The notes under the pieces are model-generated. The model had not been told where the DNA came from. It did not search any database and saw only the letters and a list, made by a program, of their open reading frames with translations. The translations under genes and the position numbers were made by a program. From assembly GCA_964036665.1 (NCBI GenBank), contig OZ038531.1:2790001-2854000 (forward strand): DNA of 64,000 bases, read 5' to 3'. This DNA comes from Gordius sp. MW1 (taxonomy: Eukaryota > Nematomorpha > Gordioida > Gordea > Gordiidae). Position 1 is the first letter of the stretch. Every line of letters starts with the position of its first letter. Positions 1-12,192 of the stretch are shown one piece after another.

Positions 1-345
1 AACCAATTGATAATCCCTTCCCTCTTCTGGTTCTGTGTTGAGTAAAGTCGATTTTAGAAATTAATTATATCATAAAGGCCAAGCTGGCCCCATATGTCAC
101 ACAATTATTCATTATTATTACCCTCTATATGACACGAGCCCCCCGAAATAGCAAACATATGGTTTATAATTTGTATGTAAAATGTTAAGGGTCAACCTTC
201 CCCCCCCCCCTAGCTTAAGAGCTAATTTAATATACACCTCTCAGTCCATTTTTTATTAGCTCAATGGGCAATCCTATACGATACGTTTTGTATAAGCCTT
301 TTGATTTATGATTCGTACATTAAGTTTTTAAAAAAAAACCTCCGC

Positions 346-504
346 CATGGGCGTAGTAAGAGGCAGGGAGGGGCGGCTGCCCCTTTAAATCCAAAAATTT
401 GTTGAGATTTTTTAAAATTATTGCCACAATTTGAAATAATGATCATTTTGCCCCTCCTTAAATCATAATTGCCCCCCTATAGTTCAGACCTGGCTACGCC
501 CATG
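346..504. mobile_element. Family A MITE
   Basis: CATGGGCGTAG at the left and GGCTACGCCCATG at the right, with G-rich and C-rich inner arms and an AT core. The flanks have diverged. Confidence 0.85.
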
Positions 505-2669
505 AGCCCCTTAATTAAGAAATTAACCCTATTTTTATAAAAGTTAAAACTAATAAATATCTTGGAGTAGTATTTATATTAAGTGAACGTTAATATTTTT
601 TCTTTTAGTGCACAGTTTTTTTTGATAACTTGCACATTTTTATTAGCTCTATTCGATGAATACTAAGCAGACTATGTATGAGATTGATTTATTGGATTAT
701 TAAATGCTATGTAGGTATATTTTTGTATTATAAATGTATAATATCAATTGATTGCACATCACTACTCTAAATGTCAATATGGTACAGCAAATAACTTTGT
801 TTGGCATTATTCTTGATGGCGTTATATAAGCATAAGCCATCAAATGTAAAATATGCGCTTAGCTGAATAACTGGTAAAGGACTTGAGGGAATCAAAAGGA
901 ATGCCCTAAAAGGTTTTATTGCCCCTACATTTATAATAAGGCCCGCCTAAATAAAAAATATATATATATATATGTATCAATAAATGTTTTCCTAGATATA
1001 TAGAATACTAGATTTGTCGGGAAAATCTTTTAGTTGCCTTATTAAGTTGACACTTGCCACCCTTTCCTGATGTATATATAAATGATTGAAAAAAACATCC
1101 CCTCTGTGCTATTGAGAACGAATAAAAAAATCTATATTTTAAATCGGGGTAATTTAATTAAAAACATTTTTTAATCGTAAGGTCTTTAAAAGAAAGTGTA
1201 TGAAAACGCAATTTGCTGTGTTATTGATTAATAGAAGAATGGTATAATAAATATTTTCAGTAAATTTTATAAATACTGAAAATCTTAAGTTAATTTTTCT
1301 TGTAAAAGATAAAATAATTTAATTTGAAATCATTTTAACATCAGCTAAAAATATAAATAAGCGGGGAGAAAGACGGGGGCAAAATAATGTCTTTTCAAAT
1401 CACGATAATACTATTTTATATGAATTTAGATATTGAAATTTAAAATTTTGGCTTGGCCCTTGAGTTAAGGCAACTGTGAGACTTTTCATTGCGTTTTTTT
1501 CTGCTAAATGGTATTAAAATGCAAGTTTTAGAGTAAAATTGGAAAGACTTAATTCAGTTAAAAGCTTGGCATAGTGTATGGAAAAACTTGACAATGCAAC
1601 AAAAAATGTATCATTTTAAGCTATATGATGGTAAGTAATTTGTATCGGACGCTATTTTAAATTTGGGTATGGCAAAACGGCCATCTTAACTTTTCTACAA
1701 ATTAATTTTTGTTTGCGGCGCTGTTTGTTATACTGCAAAATTTTAATGTTACTAAAACTTATCTAATTCAATAGCCATAGCGGAATGTTTTTCAAATATT
1801 TCAAATTCTTAACTTTTTTTAATATTTCTTTCTTTCAACTTCACAAAATATGTATTTTATAAAAATAATAAATGATTATGTAAATGCGAGACTTTAGTTT
1901 TGGTCAAACTTATTATAAAAAAGATTTTAATTGCTCAATAACGTTTAAATACAAATAGTATTTATTAATACACATACACAACTTAGTTGAGTAAAAAAGT
2001 AAAAGATCTACACTTTTTTGTATAATACAAACCAAAGTGGTTATTATTTTAGCATGCCCTCAGTACCCCTTTGTCATGCGAACTTACTGCGAGACAATTA
2101 TTGATTTTTTTCTTCTTCTTCTTCTTAAACATCCTCAATAAAATAAATTTTCTAAGCTCAGAATTTATAAAAAAAAGAAAAATTTCAATTTTCAAATGTG
2201 TTTATAGTTAATTTAAAAAATAAAAATAATTAATATGTATATATAAAAAATTAGAATTAATTTATTTTTATAAATTATATTATAAAAATATAAACCTAGG
2301 AGTGTTGCCTGGTTAAATCATATTTTTTGAAATTATTAGGAGAAAATAAAGTATCATATTAATCTTTATATGACAAATATTTAGACATTTAAAGTACTTG
2401 AAAATGTACTAAACATTTTTATAAATTAATGAGATCAAATTAATATATAATAAAATCTCATGTTTTTATGGATTTTTATGAAAACCCAGTATATTTTAAT
2501 GCATTACCTAAAATTTTAAATGAATATTTATCGTTATTTTATAACATGCTTAATTAATTGAAAGACCTTTTCTGGTCGTAAAAATATATTAAGAAAAACA
2601 CTTAAGACCTAATATATATTGACTTAAATTTTAATCTGGCTGGCAAAAATTAGATTGACCCTGCTGACA

Positions 2670-2828
2670 GGGGGGGGGGGCAATTATAATTTGGGGGGGG
2701 TGGGGGGGGGGGGCAAAATGACAAATTTTTGAAATTTTAGCCATAATCATATAAAATTTTAAAGAATTTATGGATTTAGAGAGGGGCAGCCGTCCCTCCC
2801 TGCCTCCCCCCCCCTGGCGACGCCCATA
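2670..2828. mobile_element. Family A MITE, left end lost
   Basis: G-run, ggggcaaaatgacaaattttt core and right end GGCGACGCCCAT. The left terminal repeat is missing. Confidence 0.75.
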
Positions 2829-3470
2829 TATATGCTAGGAAAAATTAAAATAGTCCTAGCTCTTAAACGTATTAAAGCAGGTGTGGTTATAAGTTAATAG
2901 GCAATTTCCTATTGTCAAATTTCGAGTAATTACTTTATAATAAATATAGGCATATAAATTATAATTTTCCCTCGCAGTAGTGGTACACTCTTTTATTACG
3001 TACTAATATTAAAGGATTTAAAAGTTAATATTCTACGGTTTATGACAATAAAAAGTCATTTCCGTTTTGCCACTTCATCCTTCCATTTTATTTTTATTAA
3101 CGCCCCCCCCCCCCACTAATTAAGAATCCATTTAATTTTCTAATTTCCTCCAATTTTTATGATGCATATTATATTAATGAAAGATGATTTTAAAGTGTAA
3201 GGCAACTTGCTAATTAAAATTAATGGACAGGTAATAAAGAAGAACCGTATAAATTATCCATGACCAGTTATATAAATGATAAAAATTGGCGAAAGCATAT
3301 CTTTTAATCGCAATAAATTACAATACTTTAAGATTCTATATTTGAGATTTTAACATTTGAGGAAATCTTGTTTAAAATAAAATAATTAGTTTAGATTTAT
3401 TCTATAATATAATCGTATTTTATAATATTTGTGGGCGAAACAAAATTTAAAACTTTAGTTAATGAGCGAA

Positions 3471-3613
3471 CATGGGCGTAGCCAGGATTGGAACTAGAGG
3501 GGGGGGGCAAAAATGCTTTAGACAGGGGCAAAATAGTAATTTTCTGAAGTTTAGGTCATAATTATATTAAATTTTAATGAATTTTTGGTTTTCACTTTAT
3601 GGCTAAGCCTATG
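3471..3613. mobile_element. Family A MITE with perfect 8-bp TSD
   Basis: TSD TGAGCGAA at 3463-3470 and 3614-3621. Left end CATGGGCGTAGCCAGG; the right arm is shortened. Confidence 0.95.
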
Positions 3614-3714
3614 TGAGCGAACAATAATCAAATTTAGCCATTAATTCGTCAATTCTAATAGTTCACGCTGTTTTTAACCATTATCCAAATTATTTAGTAA
3701 ACTGTATAACAATT

Positions 3715-4120
3715 CATGAGCCTAGCCAGGAGGAGGCAGGGAGGGGCTGCTGCCCCCTATCATTAAAAATCTCAAATTTTATTGAAATTATGGTTAAAAT
3801 GTCAAAAATTACCATTTTGCCTCTTCTTAGGACCCGTCTTAATATACGATTCAACTTCATGACGCCATATTTTAGTTTATCTAAATATGCGATATGCATG
3901 TCATGGAATCCACAATTTTAGTTTAGTTACCATATGAATATGCATTAATAAGCTTAATTAAAGAATAAATATTTGTTTTACGAGCAAAAACACAAAAACA
4001 GAACAAAAATTAAGTGACGCTCGTATTAAGACGCGGCTATGTTTAACCATGCATTCGCTTTTTGAATCTAGATTCAAAATCATGTATTAAGACGCACCCT
4101 TAATCCTGGCTACGCCCATG
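3715..4120. mobile_element. Family A MITE split by another MITE
   Basis: Left end CATGAGCCTAGCCAGG, right end CTGGCTACGCCCATG. It is interrupted at about 3830-4100 by a palindromic element with ends like GGGTGCGTCTTAATAC. Confidence 0.75.
3830..4100. mobile_element. Palindromic MITE L nested in a family A copy
   Basis: Left text acccgtcttaatatacgatt and right text aatcatgtattaagacgcac are inverted repeats of each other. No coding content. Confidence 0.6.
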
Positions 4121-4228
4121 ATGAAATTATCATCTTTTAGAAAATATACTACTACTCAAATTCCAAATGTCGTACAGTTACAGACTGGCAAACCTGACTT
4201 TGTGATCTAACGGTCTAGGTTTTGCATG

Positions 4229-4398
4229 CATGAACGTAGCCGGGGGGGGGGCAGAGAGGGACGGCTGCCCCCTTTTAAATCCAAATATGTGTTAAAATTT
4301 ATTAAAACTATGGCCAAAATTTCACAAAGTAATCCTTTTGTCCCTTCCTAAACCATTACTGCCCTCTGGCTCTGATTCCAATGCTTGCTACTTCCATG
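4229..4398. mobile_element. Family A MITE
   Basis: CATGAACGTAGCCGGGG start, gcccccttttaaatcc arm, diverged right end. Confidence 0.8.
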
Positions 4399-5319
4399 CG
4401 ATTTTAGAAACTCGCGGACAGCCAAATAAACAGTTTAAAAACTTTTATGTTTAACTGGTAAAAAAGGTTGTATTTTTAAGGAAATCTGGAGGCAATTTTA
4501 ATATAAAATTTTAGAATTTAAATTAACCGATATAATCGTCAGCTCAATTTTATGTATTTTGTTTAAATATATATTTCCTTTCATCGACCAATGTTTTAAG
4601 TGAAATAATTAAAAATTAAGTTCTTTTATGCGTTTAATTATAGTCAGTAAGGCGGGGAAACGTTGCATTAATAAGCATAGACTTAGAAACTTCGTCATAA
4701 ATTTTGTGTAAACGTAAAATGAAAATAATTTACATGTCTGTGATATATTTTATTCGTTATTAAAATCAAACAATTATTTCCCATTTATTTTGCTACATAT
4801 AAATTATGACAAATAAATATTGTCAAACTTGTTTTATGGTTATTTCGTAATTTATGTGATAATGTGATATTAGTGTATATATATTAAAGGGTCTTTTTGG
4901 TTTTGAAGCTAGAGTTTATAAAATCTTTTAACATGTTATTAAGTTTTCTTTTGCCGACTAAATTCAACACAAAACAAGAGATCTACTATCAAATTTTACA
5001 TTAAATTTGGTAAAAGTATTGTATGTGGTACCAATGCCACTTTCCCTTGTATATTTCATCAAAAAATAAAATAATATAATTATTGATATATTGCCGATAC
5101 AATTTCTCTAAGCTAGTGTTCAATCAATTAATTTAGATTTAAAAAGGGGGGCCGTTATATTCACTTTTTATTCTTAAATAATTGGCAAGATGACTTTGTC
5201 TACTAAAATCCGCACTAGAGTCATTATTAAATAGTGTTGTTACAGGAATGTTCAAAATTGAATCTTGTATTAAGACATCCAATTATATCTAAATTAATAT
5301 ATGAAGATTAAAACACACG

Positions 5320-5948
5320 AGTGTTGTAAAAACGGCTGGGTTTCGTTTCGTCGGCCTTTGGTTTTAGTCGATCAAGACCCCGGATTTTTTGGTCTTCAAA
5401 TATTAAAAATAATGAGATAATTTAACGATAAATATTTATTAAGGGCCAGGGATGGGACATAAAGAATAATAATATAAAGGTAAATTTAAGACAAAAGAAA
5501 GTTAAAAAGACTAAAACATATGGTATTTTTTACCGACTCGGCTTTGGCTTACAATATTAAAATATTTAATTATAGCAATAATATAATCTGTAACAAATGA
5601 TATACAAATAAAAGTTATACTAAATTAAATTCACGTATTCACTTCACATATACGACACCACTTGGCTTAATGGAAATTTTAAAACAGACCATAGTCAGCC
5701 GTTAGTCCTAGTTAAACCCATGGGCGTAGCCAGCTTTGGAATTAAAGGGGGGGGGGGGAATAATGAGTTAAGGATGTTTAGGGAGGGGCAAAATGAACAT
5801 TTTTTGAAATTTTAGCCATAATTTCAATGATTTTCAACAATTTTTTGGATTTAGAGGGGGCAGCCGCCCCTCCCTGCCCCCCCCCCTTGGCTACGCCCAT
5901 GGTTAAACCAAAAGACGACCAAATAAAACCTAGCCGTTTTTACACACG
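5320..5948. mobile_element. Family B MITE with nested family A copy
   Basis: Left end GTGTTGTAAAAACGGCTGGG, right end TAGCCGTTTTTACACACG. The copy is enlarged by the family A insertion (5719-5901) and about 300 bp of other AT-rich sequence. Confidence 0.8.
5719..5901. mobile_element. Family A MITE with perfect TSD, nested in family B
   Basis: TSD GTTAAACC at 5711-5718 and 5902-5909. Both terminal repeats are intact. The surrounding sequence is the right half of a family B element. Confidence 0.96.
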
Positions 5949-6292
5949 TCACATTACTTCCTTAATGTGTCATTGATTGAGAGCTAATAAATGTCCAGGT
6001 TTAAATAGGGGGATTTTTTTAAGGGTTTACTACAATCCACACCTTGATCCTTAAAAACATTATAGAGTTCCTTATTTCTGACTCCAAGTGTTGTGATTTG
6101 TTTGGCATCACATTTTTGCTATTATACCCTATTTTTTTTACAAAAAATGGAGCTGTATGAAAGAGTTTTTAGAAGTTTATGATTTATAAATTCGAATATG
6201 CTAAGCGTTTCTTTCGGTAATTAGAAATCCACACGTCCATAGTTTCACCCACATTCCTAAGTGTTATTTTAATTTCTGGAAATAGGCAAAAG

Positions 6293-6437
6293 CATGGGCG
6301 TAGCCAGGGGGCGGCCGCCACCCCCCCCCTTAATGAAGGAAATTTTTTTTTTTAATTTAAGTTTTCCCCCTACCTAATTGAACTTTTAACCGTTTCGCTC
6401 CCCCCCCCCTCTAATCCAAAACCTGGCTACGGCCATG
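6293..6437. mobile_element. Family A MITE
   Basis: Flanks GGCAAAAG and GGCAGAAG (7 of 8). Left end CATGGGCGTAGCCAGG, right end CTGGCTACGGCCATG. Confidence 0.92.
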
Positions 6438-7684
6438 GGCAGAAGTCAATTAAGATGCAATAAACCCCTAAAACACTAAATTCAATTGGTTAGCATTTTT
6501 TCCATTTATTTTATGAACTAAACGTTTAATAATAATTAGTTTTTTAATAGAGAAGCTACTTATGTGTAAAGTGTAGTCATATAATATGAAATAAAATAAA
6601 ATAGGAGCAAATTTTTAAAAAATTAATTTATCACGAAATGCAAAATGCACGAACGTGATATGTAGGAATGTTCCTAAAAAAGTGCCATTATTAATTCTAT
6701 ATAAAAAACATTTCCACTTTTACATACCGATTTAAGACCATCAATTAAATTTTGTTATAGAAATTCTTTGTTTAAACTTTAAGAATTTATATATAGATCT
6801 TTTTTTCTAGAAGCCAATTTGTGATCGGTTTAAACTTAATATCAATTCCAGGACCGTTTACAGAAATTTATTTCTTGGGCGGCCTGAGACCGTTATTAAA
6901 CTTGTTTGGTCCTCCGAGCCCGGCCGGTTAAATTTTTTTCCAACCCGGGTCGGGCTTTTAGGCCCGTATGCGGGCCGGGCCTGCCTGTGTAGATCTTTAA
7001 GACAATACCCAATTGCTAGGAGCGGTACCTATGATAGAGAATAAAAGCGAGCATAAAAGAAACGGCTTTACAGATATTCGATTTAAGGTGTAAATTTGGA
7101 TAATAATCTAATAAAATTTCTATAACGAAGGTGACATAAATTTAAAAAGTTGGAAGATTTTCAAATATATTAGGAGGTTAAGTGATCTGCTAAGTAGACT
7201 GTGTAATGGCATAGAATGATTTGTTTACCGATTTTTTCCCCCAATAGCTGTTTGTCACACTAAGATGTCACCTTCTTCAGGGAATTTGGATGAGGGGTGA
7301 CGCTCAACTATCCAGGCCTAACAGCCGTGTTGAAGAAAGTGCCGTGAACTATATTTAAACTCGCGAGCTCTTGTTCAAAGACTAAGCCTGTACCAACTGC
7401 GCCCCCACGCCCCTTAATAATGATGCGCCTACCGATATGACTGACAAACCGAATAATAAAGAGGCGAAAGGCTATATTGGTCAAAGTAAGGGTGAAGAAA
7501 TATCGTGATGTCGAGGTCTTCAAGGCTGTCCTACCTGGTCAAATTTAGTGTAAGCAAATGATTTTGATGAAAAGTGGGAAGGGTTTTTTAATGAAACTTA
7601 AATAATTGCAAATTACAAAGATCTCCTTCTTGAAATAAAGCCAAATATAATTGTAGTTAATTTCTATTAGGAGGAAGATGTCTG

Positions 7685-8810
7685 GACGCTAATTAAAACT
7701 AATGGACTATGAGATTCAAAGTGGAAGCATGGATGGGAAGCCGGAGGAACGAGTTTGACCAAAATGTTAGCGAGCAAGAACTTAATTCAAACAATGGGCG
7801 CCCTTTGAGTGTGATGATTGCAGGGTTTTAATATAATTTGATACTCCTTGAAACTTATTAATAGAAACATGCTACCGAAGCTAAAGAACGCAGCTAATAA
7901 ATTTGGCTTTGTTACCAAACTGACATATCCACATTGGATACGATTTTCACGTTATGATGAATATACAGAATAGAAATCTACATGCTTTTGATTGACTTGG
8001 AAAAGGATTAGGACACTGTACTCACGATTTGATGTGGTGATGATTGGGACGGCAAAATATTCCTTGCATAAGTTAAGCACCGTTTAATGAAGCCACAAAT
8101 TCTCGTGTTGGAACGACAATTCTAATCCATTTCAATTTAAAGAATTCTTTTAAGAGTTTACATCTAGCCTTTTTTATTTAACATAAGTATAAACATGATA
8201 ACGAGTGATATATCAATGCCCTCTCTTTGGTGCAGATGATATAATGTAAGCAGACATAAGAAGAGATCAATGGAGCCAAAAGTAGTTAAAAAAGTTAGCT
8301 AGGAGCTCAGTTATTAATATAAATATTTTAAATGAGATGAACGTCACAGGCACCCCGTTGCCGAAAGACCAACTGAAGTACCAAGAGTTGACAGATTTAC
8401 ATGTCCCGGTTCGATGTTTTCTTAAGAAGGAGGTTACGAGATGGAATTTAGCACATGAAATATGATGGTTCAAATGACGAAGCATCTCCGGTGCAATGTG
8501 CAACAAGGAGATGACATTTGAAACGATCGTTAGAGCAATTTGTTATACAACGTAGGCCTTAATCGATATGGAAAAAAGTTAATCCCAGCCATGGAGATAA
8601 GGATTTGGGTATAAACGCTTGGTCAATGACTAATTCTCGGTAAGAATAGGTATTCTGCCCAATGTCGGACATGTCGAATGAAAATTTCTTGCAGGTGGTA
8701 GGACATTTAGTAAAAAGAGATGCGGATGATATATCTTATAAAGCAATGGTTATGAAGGTGCGAGAGTAAAGAACGACCTCCAGTTCCCTGTAAATGTTGA
8801 TAAATTTATG
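7685..8810 (+). pseudogene. Decayed LINE (non-LTR retrotransposon) reverse transcriptase
   Basis: No long frame survives, but conserved blocks appear in order across the three plus frames. Near 7903 is a NKFGF-like block, near 7990 LIDLEKD...DTV (the family's FIDLEKAYDTVP), near 8238 GADDI for the catalytic Y/FADD, near 8346 VTGTPLP, and near 8700 a GHLVKRDADDI-like tail. These are hallmark blocks of LINE RTs of the kind ending in a WYGH...R domain. Stops and frameshifts are many. The exact clade was not determined. Confidence 0.72.
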
Positions 8811-11800
8811 ATAAAAAAATATATGACACTTAAAGAATAAAATGAAAGTAATGATGGTCAAATACCAAGCCCTACTCTAACCCAAGATTTTCATTAAGAT
8901 TGCCAGCTCGTCCACTGGATCTTTTGGGTTCCGCGCAATTAGCCTATATAAAACAATTGGCAGGTGCGGCCCGCTTTTAAAATATTACACAAGCATATTT
9001 AAAACGAAAAATAAGTATTCTAATAGTATAGTTTAATTTGTGGGCGCTCTTCGCGGACGATTCACGCGATGAATAAAATGATTCATATCATATTTTATTT
9101 TTCCACATTTTCTATTTTATATCTCCAGGTGTTTGTTAAATTAATCAGGTTTGATAAGATGGCGAAACCAATAAAACAATCTACTCCGATTTAGGATTAA
9201 ATAATTAAAAAAGAAGAGGATATCAATTAAATCGGAAAAAGTTTTTATAATTAAAATTGTATAATAAAAGTCACTTTGATCAAGCCCTTTGGATAAAAAT
9301 CTTATACTAAAAAGTTCTTGAATAATATATATTATGGATAAGTAGCCTGTATTAAGAGGGCAATTCGTAATTTATCCCTCCTTTTGAATAAAATAACATT
9401 TAAATATTAAAATGAATTTATAACGATAAAACAATTCATGTTTCTCTTAAATGCAATATTGTACTACTAAATTCATTGCCATGTGATTATACGTTTAATT
9501 TAATATTTTTAATATGACAGTTCTCACCAATGGTGGTGAATCTTATCATTTTCTATTTTCATTTGTTCCATATTTACACACAACGTACTTTAATATGCCG
9601 AACCTTTCTCTTGTTTTTCCCCGCGTGTCCTAACTTGGTTATCTTTCATAAGTGGCTATCATCTCGTCTCTACACGCATTTTCCCTTATCAACCATCTTA
9701 GCTTTCTCATCTGTATGACGCTATGCAATGCCTCCATTTATGTGGTTTAAATTTGAAATACATCATTTTTGGATGTAGGATTTACCTTGAGTTTAATATG
9801 GTCAATAACTACCCATCGTAGGCACCGTAATTTATATACTAAGCATTCTCATGCCATGCAAGTTATAACTACCACACCTCCTTTTATTAATTGTAATGCA
9901 ATTTATGTTTTGTTAACCGGAGTTGCGCGATTTTCTTAATCTTGATAAATTGCGGTCATATTAATAAAAATAGATTTAGCGTCTTTTCTGGCGTTTTTAC
10001 CAATGAGCTGAATTTCTGTCATATTTTAATTAATTAGCGAATCTTTATAGTCCAATTTTAAGGAAGCTTGGTGTTTCTCATAGTTGGTTTCTAGCATCCT
10101 ATTTATTTTTTAAACCCTTGCCAATGAATTACCTTATAGCTTAGTAATATAAATAAAAAAAACGTCTAAGGATGATACATAAATATTCAAGACTTTAAGA
10201 CTTATAATTCTGAGAAACTTAAAATATGTACAAATATATCAAAAAAGGTATCATAAAATTTTGACAAAATTTCGTTAAAAAACTTGTTGACCTTTTCTAG
10301 CAAACATGGCGAGGCGATAACTATATATCTTTCCTCACATTTAATTTTTTTTTGGGAGTAGCTGACTTTAAACAGATCTGACTTTAAAGTTAGAAAAATT
10401 AAATCACCGGCTGTTGTTAGGGGATTTGACCAAATGGCCAAACGGGTCTAAATCATATCAACTAGTCATAACAGGTAAAAAAATAATTATATTATAGGTA
10501 ATACTTTTTATTATTGAAATTAGTAAGAAATCTTGTTTGTCTTTACTTATAGACTTGACATTTTATATACATTGCGAATTAATATAATACAATTTGTGAA
10601 TTAAAATTTTATTTAGTATAAAATAATTTAATACCATTACACCCTTTAAATATTATGGCATTTTGTAAAATTTTCTATGTTTATATAAAAAACCTTTAAC
10701 CGTATGAAAATTATTGAAGCTTTCAATGTTTGTCATAATTCTTATTTACTGGCATTATAAAAGTAATTATACCTTTAAGAGTATCATCTAATATATTATA
10801 TCCTAATTAAGATATGCCTTTTGCTTGAAAGACAATTAATTGTTTTTACTATTCTTTATAAGTATTAACATTCAACAATCTTTTGGTACGCATAAAGATC
10901 TATAATTGTGAACGTATAAGTAATTAAAAAAAACAAAATATGTACATGCTTGCTTGGTTTTTAAGCTTATCTTTTTATTGTAGCATTTACTTTTATTAAA
11001 TAAATAAATTTTTGTGATATACTTCTTTTACTTTGTAAGAATAACTATTTAGTTTTTCTACTAATTTTATCTTTGCTGCAAATAATCTAATTTTTTTATT
11101 AGAAAAAGGTTCTGATTAAAAGTATTAAACTCTTTTAAAATAGTGAATGCGTTTATGTTATTCCTACTCATAATAAATAAATATTTATTTAAAAGTCATT
11201 TACGTGCAAATCTTATTAAATTCCAAATTAAGTTTAAAATGCTGTTAGCTTGAATTATATTTTAGAATTTTGTAATAAACTTTTAGCTGCTTACAAATCT
11301 TGTAATATATATTTTTTTCTCTAGGTGTAACTATATTAAGCTGAAAAATGATCTAAAAGTGTCATTTTAGCAAAGGGCAATGAGGTGGCAAGTCAATAAT
11401 CTTAAATTTAGTCAACTAAAAATAAAGATTTTATATTAAACTTTTTCATTGCCTCACCTAAATTTTTTTATGTTAAAATATGATTTTATCACCCTTTAAA
11501 TTTAATCTCCCCTTAACCACTTCCTGCATGAAAGGTGGCCATGGTACTTTGTTATCTTTAAATAAAAAACTTTTTTAATCTCCCCCAAACAAATTATATC
11601 ACATTGGCATAGCCTTGATTTAAAATATGGATGTAAGGGGGCAAAATGATGTGTGTTTTTTTTAGGTAAGGGGGGATTAACTAACCCCTGGCCACCCCTA
11701 TGACTGTATATCTTGTTTACCAGGATATCAATGAATTGACACGCTGAAAAATGTTTTACGTAATATTTTGTTTTTATTCGTAAACTAAATTATAAATAAA

Positions 11801-12112
11801 GCTCAATATCTATCAAAAATTTTAGACTGCTTTGCATTAATTACGATCTCTCATGTCCCCCCCGGCTATGTTTTATGAGTAAGCGTAGTACCTACCACCT
11901 GCTTAGTAAAAATAAAGTGGCAATTCATCAAAACACATCAATTTTTTTGGCCGATTATTGGCAACCCCTAGGCCATCCTCACACTAAAAGTATATTTTAT
12001 ATTTTCCCTATATATAGTTAACAAAGTGTAAATTTACCACGATTTTATGCACATTTTGTGGCAATTTTTTTGTTAATTTTTTTTTAAAATCGCCTCATTC
12101 ATTTAATTTCAG
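8811..12112. other. AT-rich region upstream of the first recognised ZIP exon
   Basis: It should contain the missing ZIP 5' exon(s) and promoter, but no frame with a signal peptide and a phase-2 donor could be singled out. 9500-10100 looks like further eroded retroelement sequence. Confidence 0.45.
11602..11702. mobile_element. Degenerate family A MITE
   Basis: CATTGGCATAGCC start, ggggcaaaatgatg core and CTGGCCACCCCTATG end. Short and eroded. Confidence 0.5.
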
Positions 12113-12192
12113 AGGCAATAACACAGATTTTCCAGTCAGCATGGTCTCATCCGAGAATACGCTCAAAATAGGAGGAGCAATAATAGCCCAAA
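12113..12192 (+). CDS. ZIP exon 1 (first recognised)
   Basis: The acceptor is ttaatttcag and the donor gtaagt. The reading frame begins with one base completing a previous codon and ends with one base (A) that joins exon 2 to give Ser. An ATG at 12141 could be the start if the preceding AG is not used, but LIV-1 transporters normally have a signal peptide and an ectodomain, so an upstream exon is expected. The frame stays open for some distance upstream of the acceptor, so the splice site alone does not decide. Confidence 0.65.

Larger units (their letters stand above)
1..7684. other. AT-rich non-genic region with MITEs
   Basis: Apart from the listed family A and B copies I see no exon-like sequence, only AT-rich, low-complexity DNA. 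6880-6990 has a GGCC-rich patch resembling the GC islands of element M. The small open frames (for example at 3714-3899) cross MITEs. Confidence 0.6.

Noticed and set aside
9530..9718. A 62-codon plus-strand frame as a missing ZIP 5' exon with signal peptide
   Set aside because: It is hydrophobic and aromatic but has no fitting donor. The minus strand resembles a decayed retroelement tail, so the evidence is too weak.
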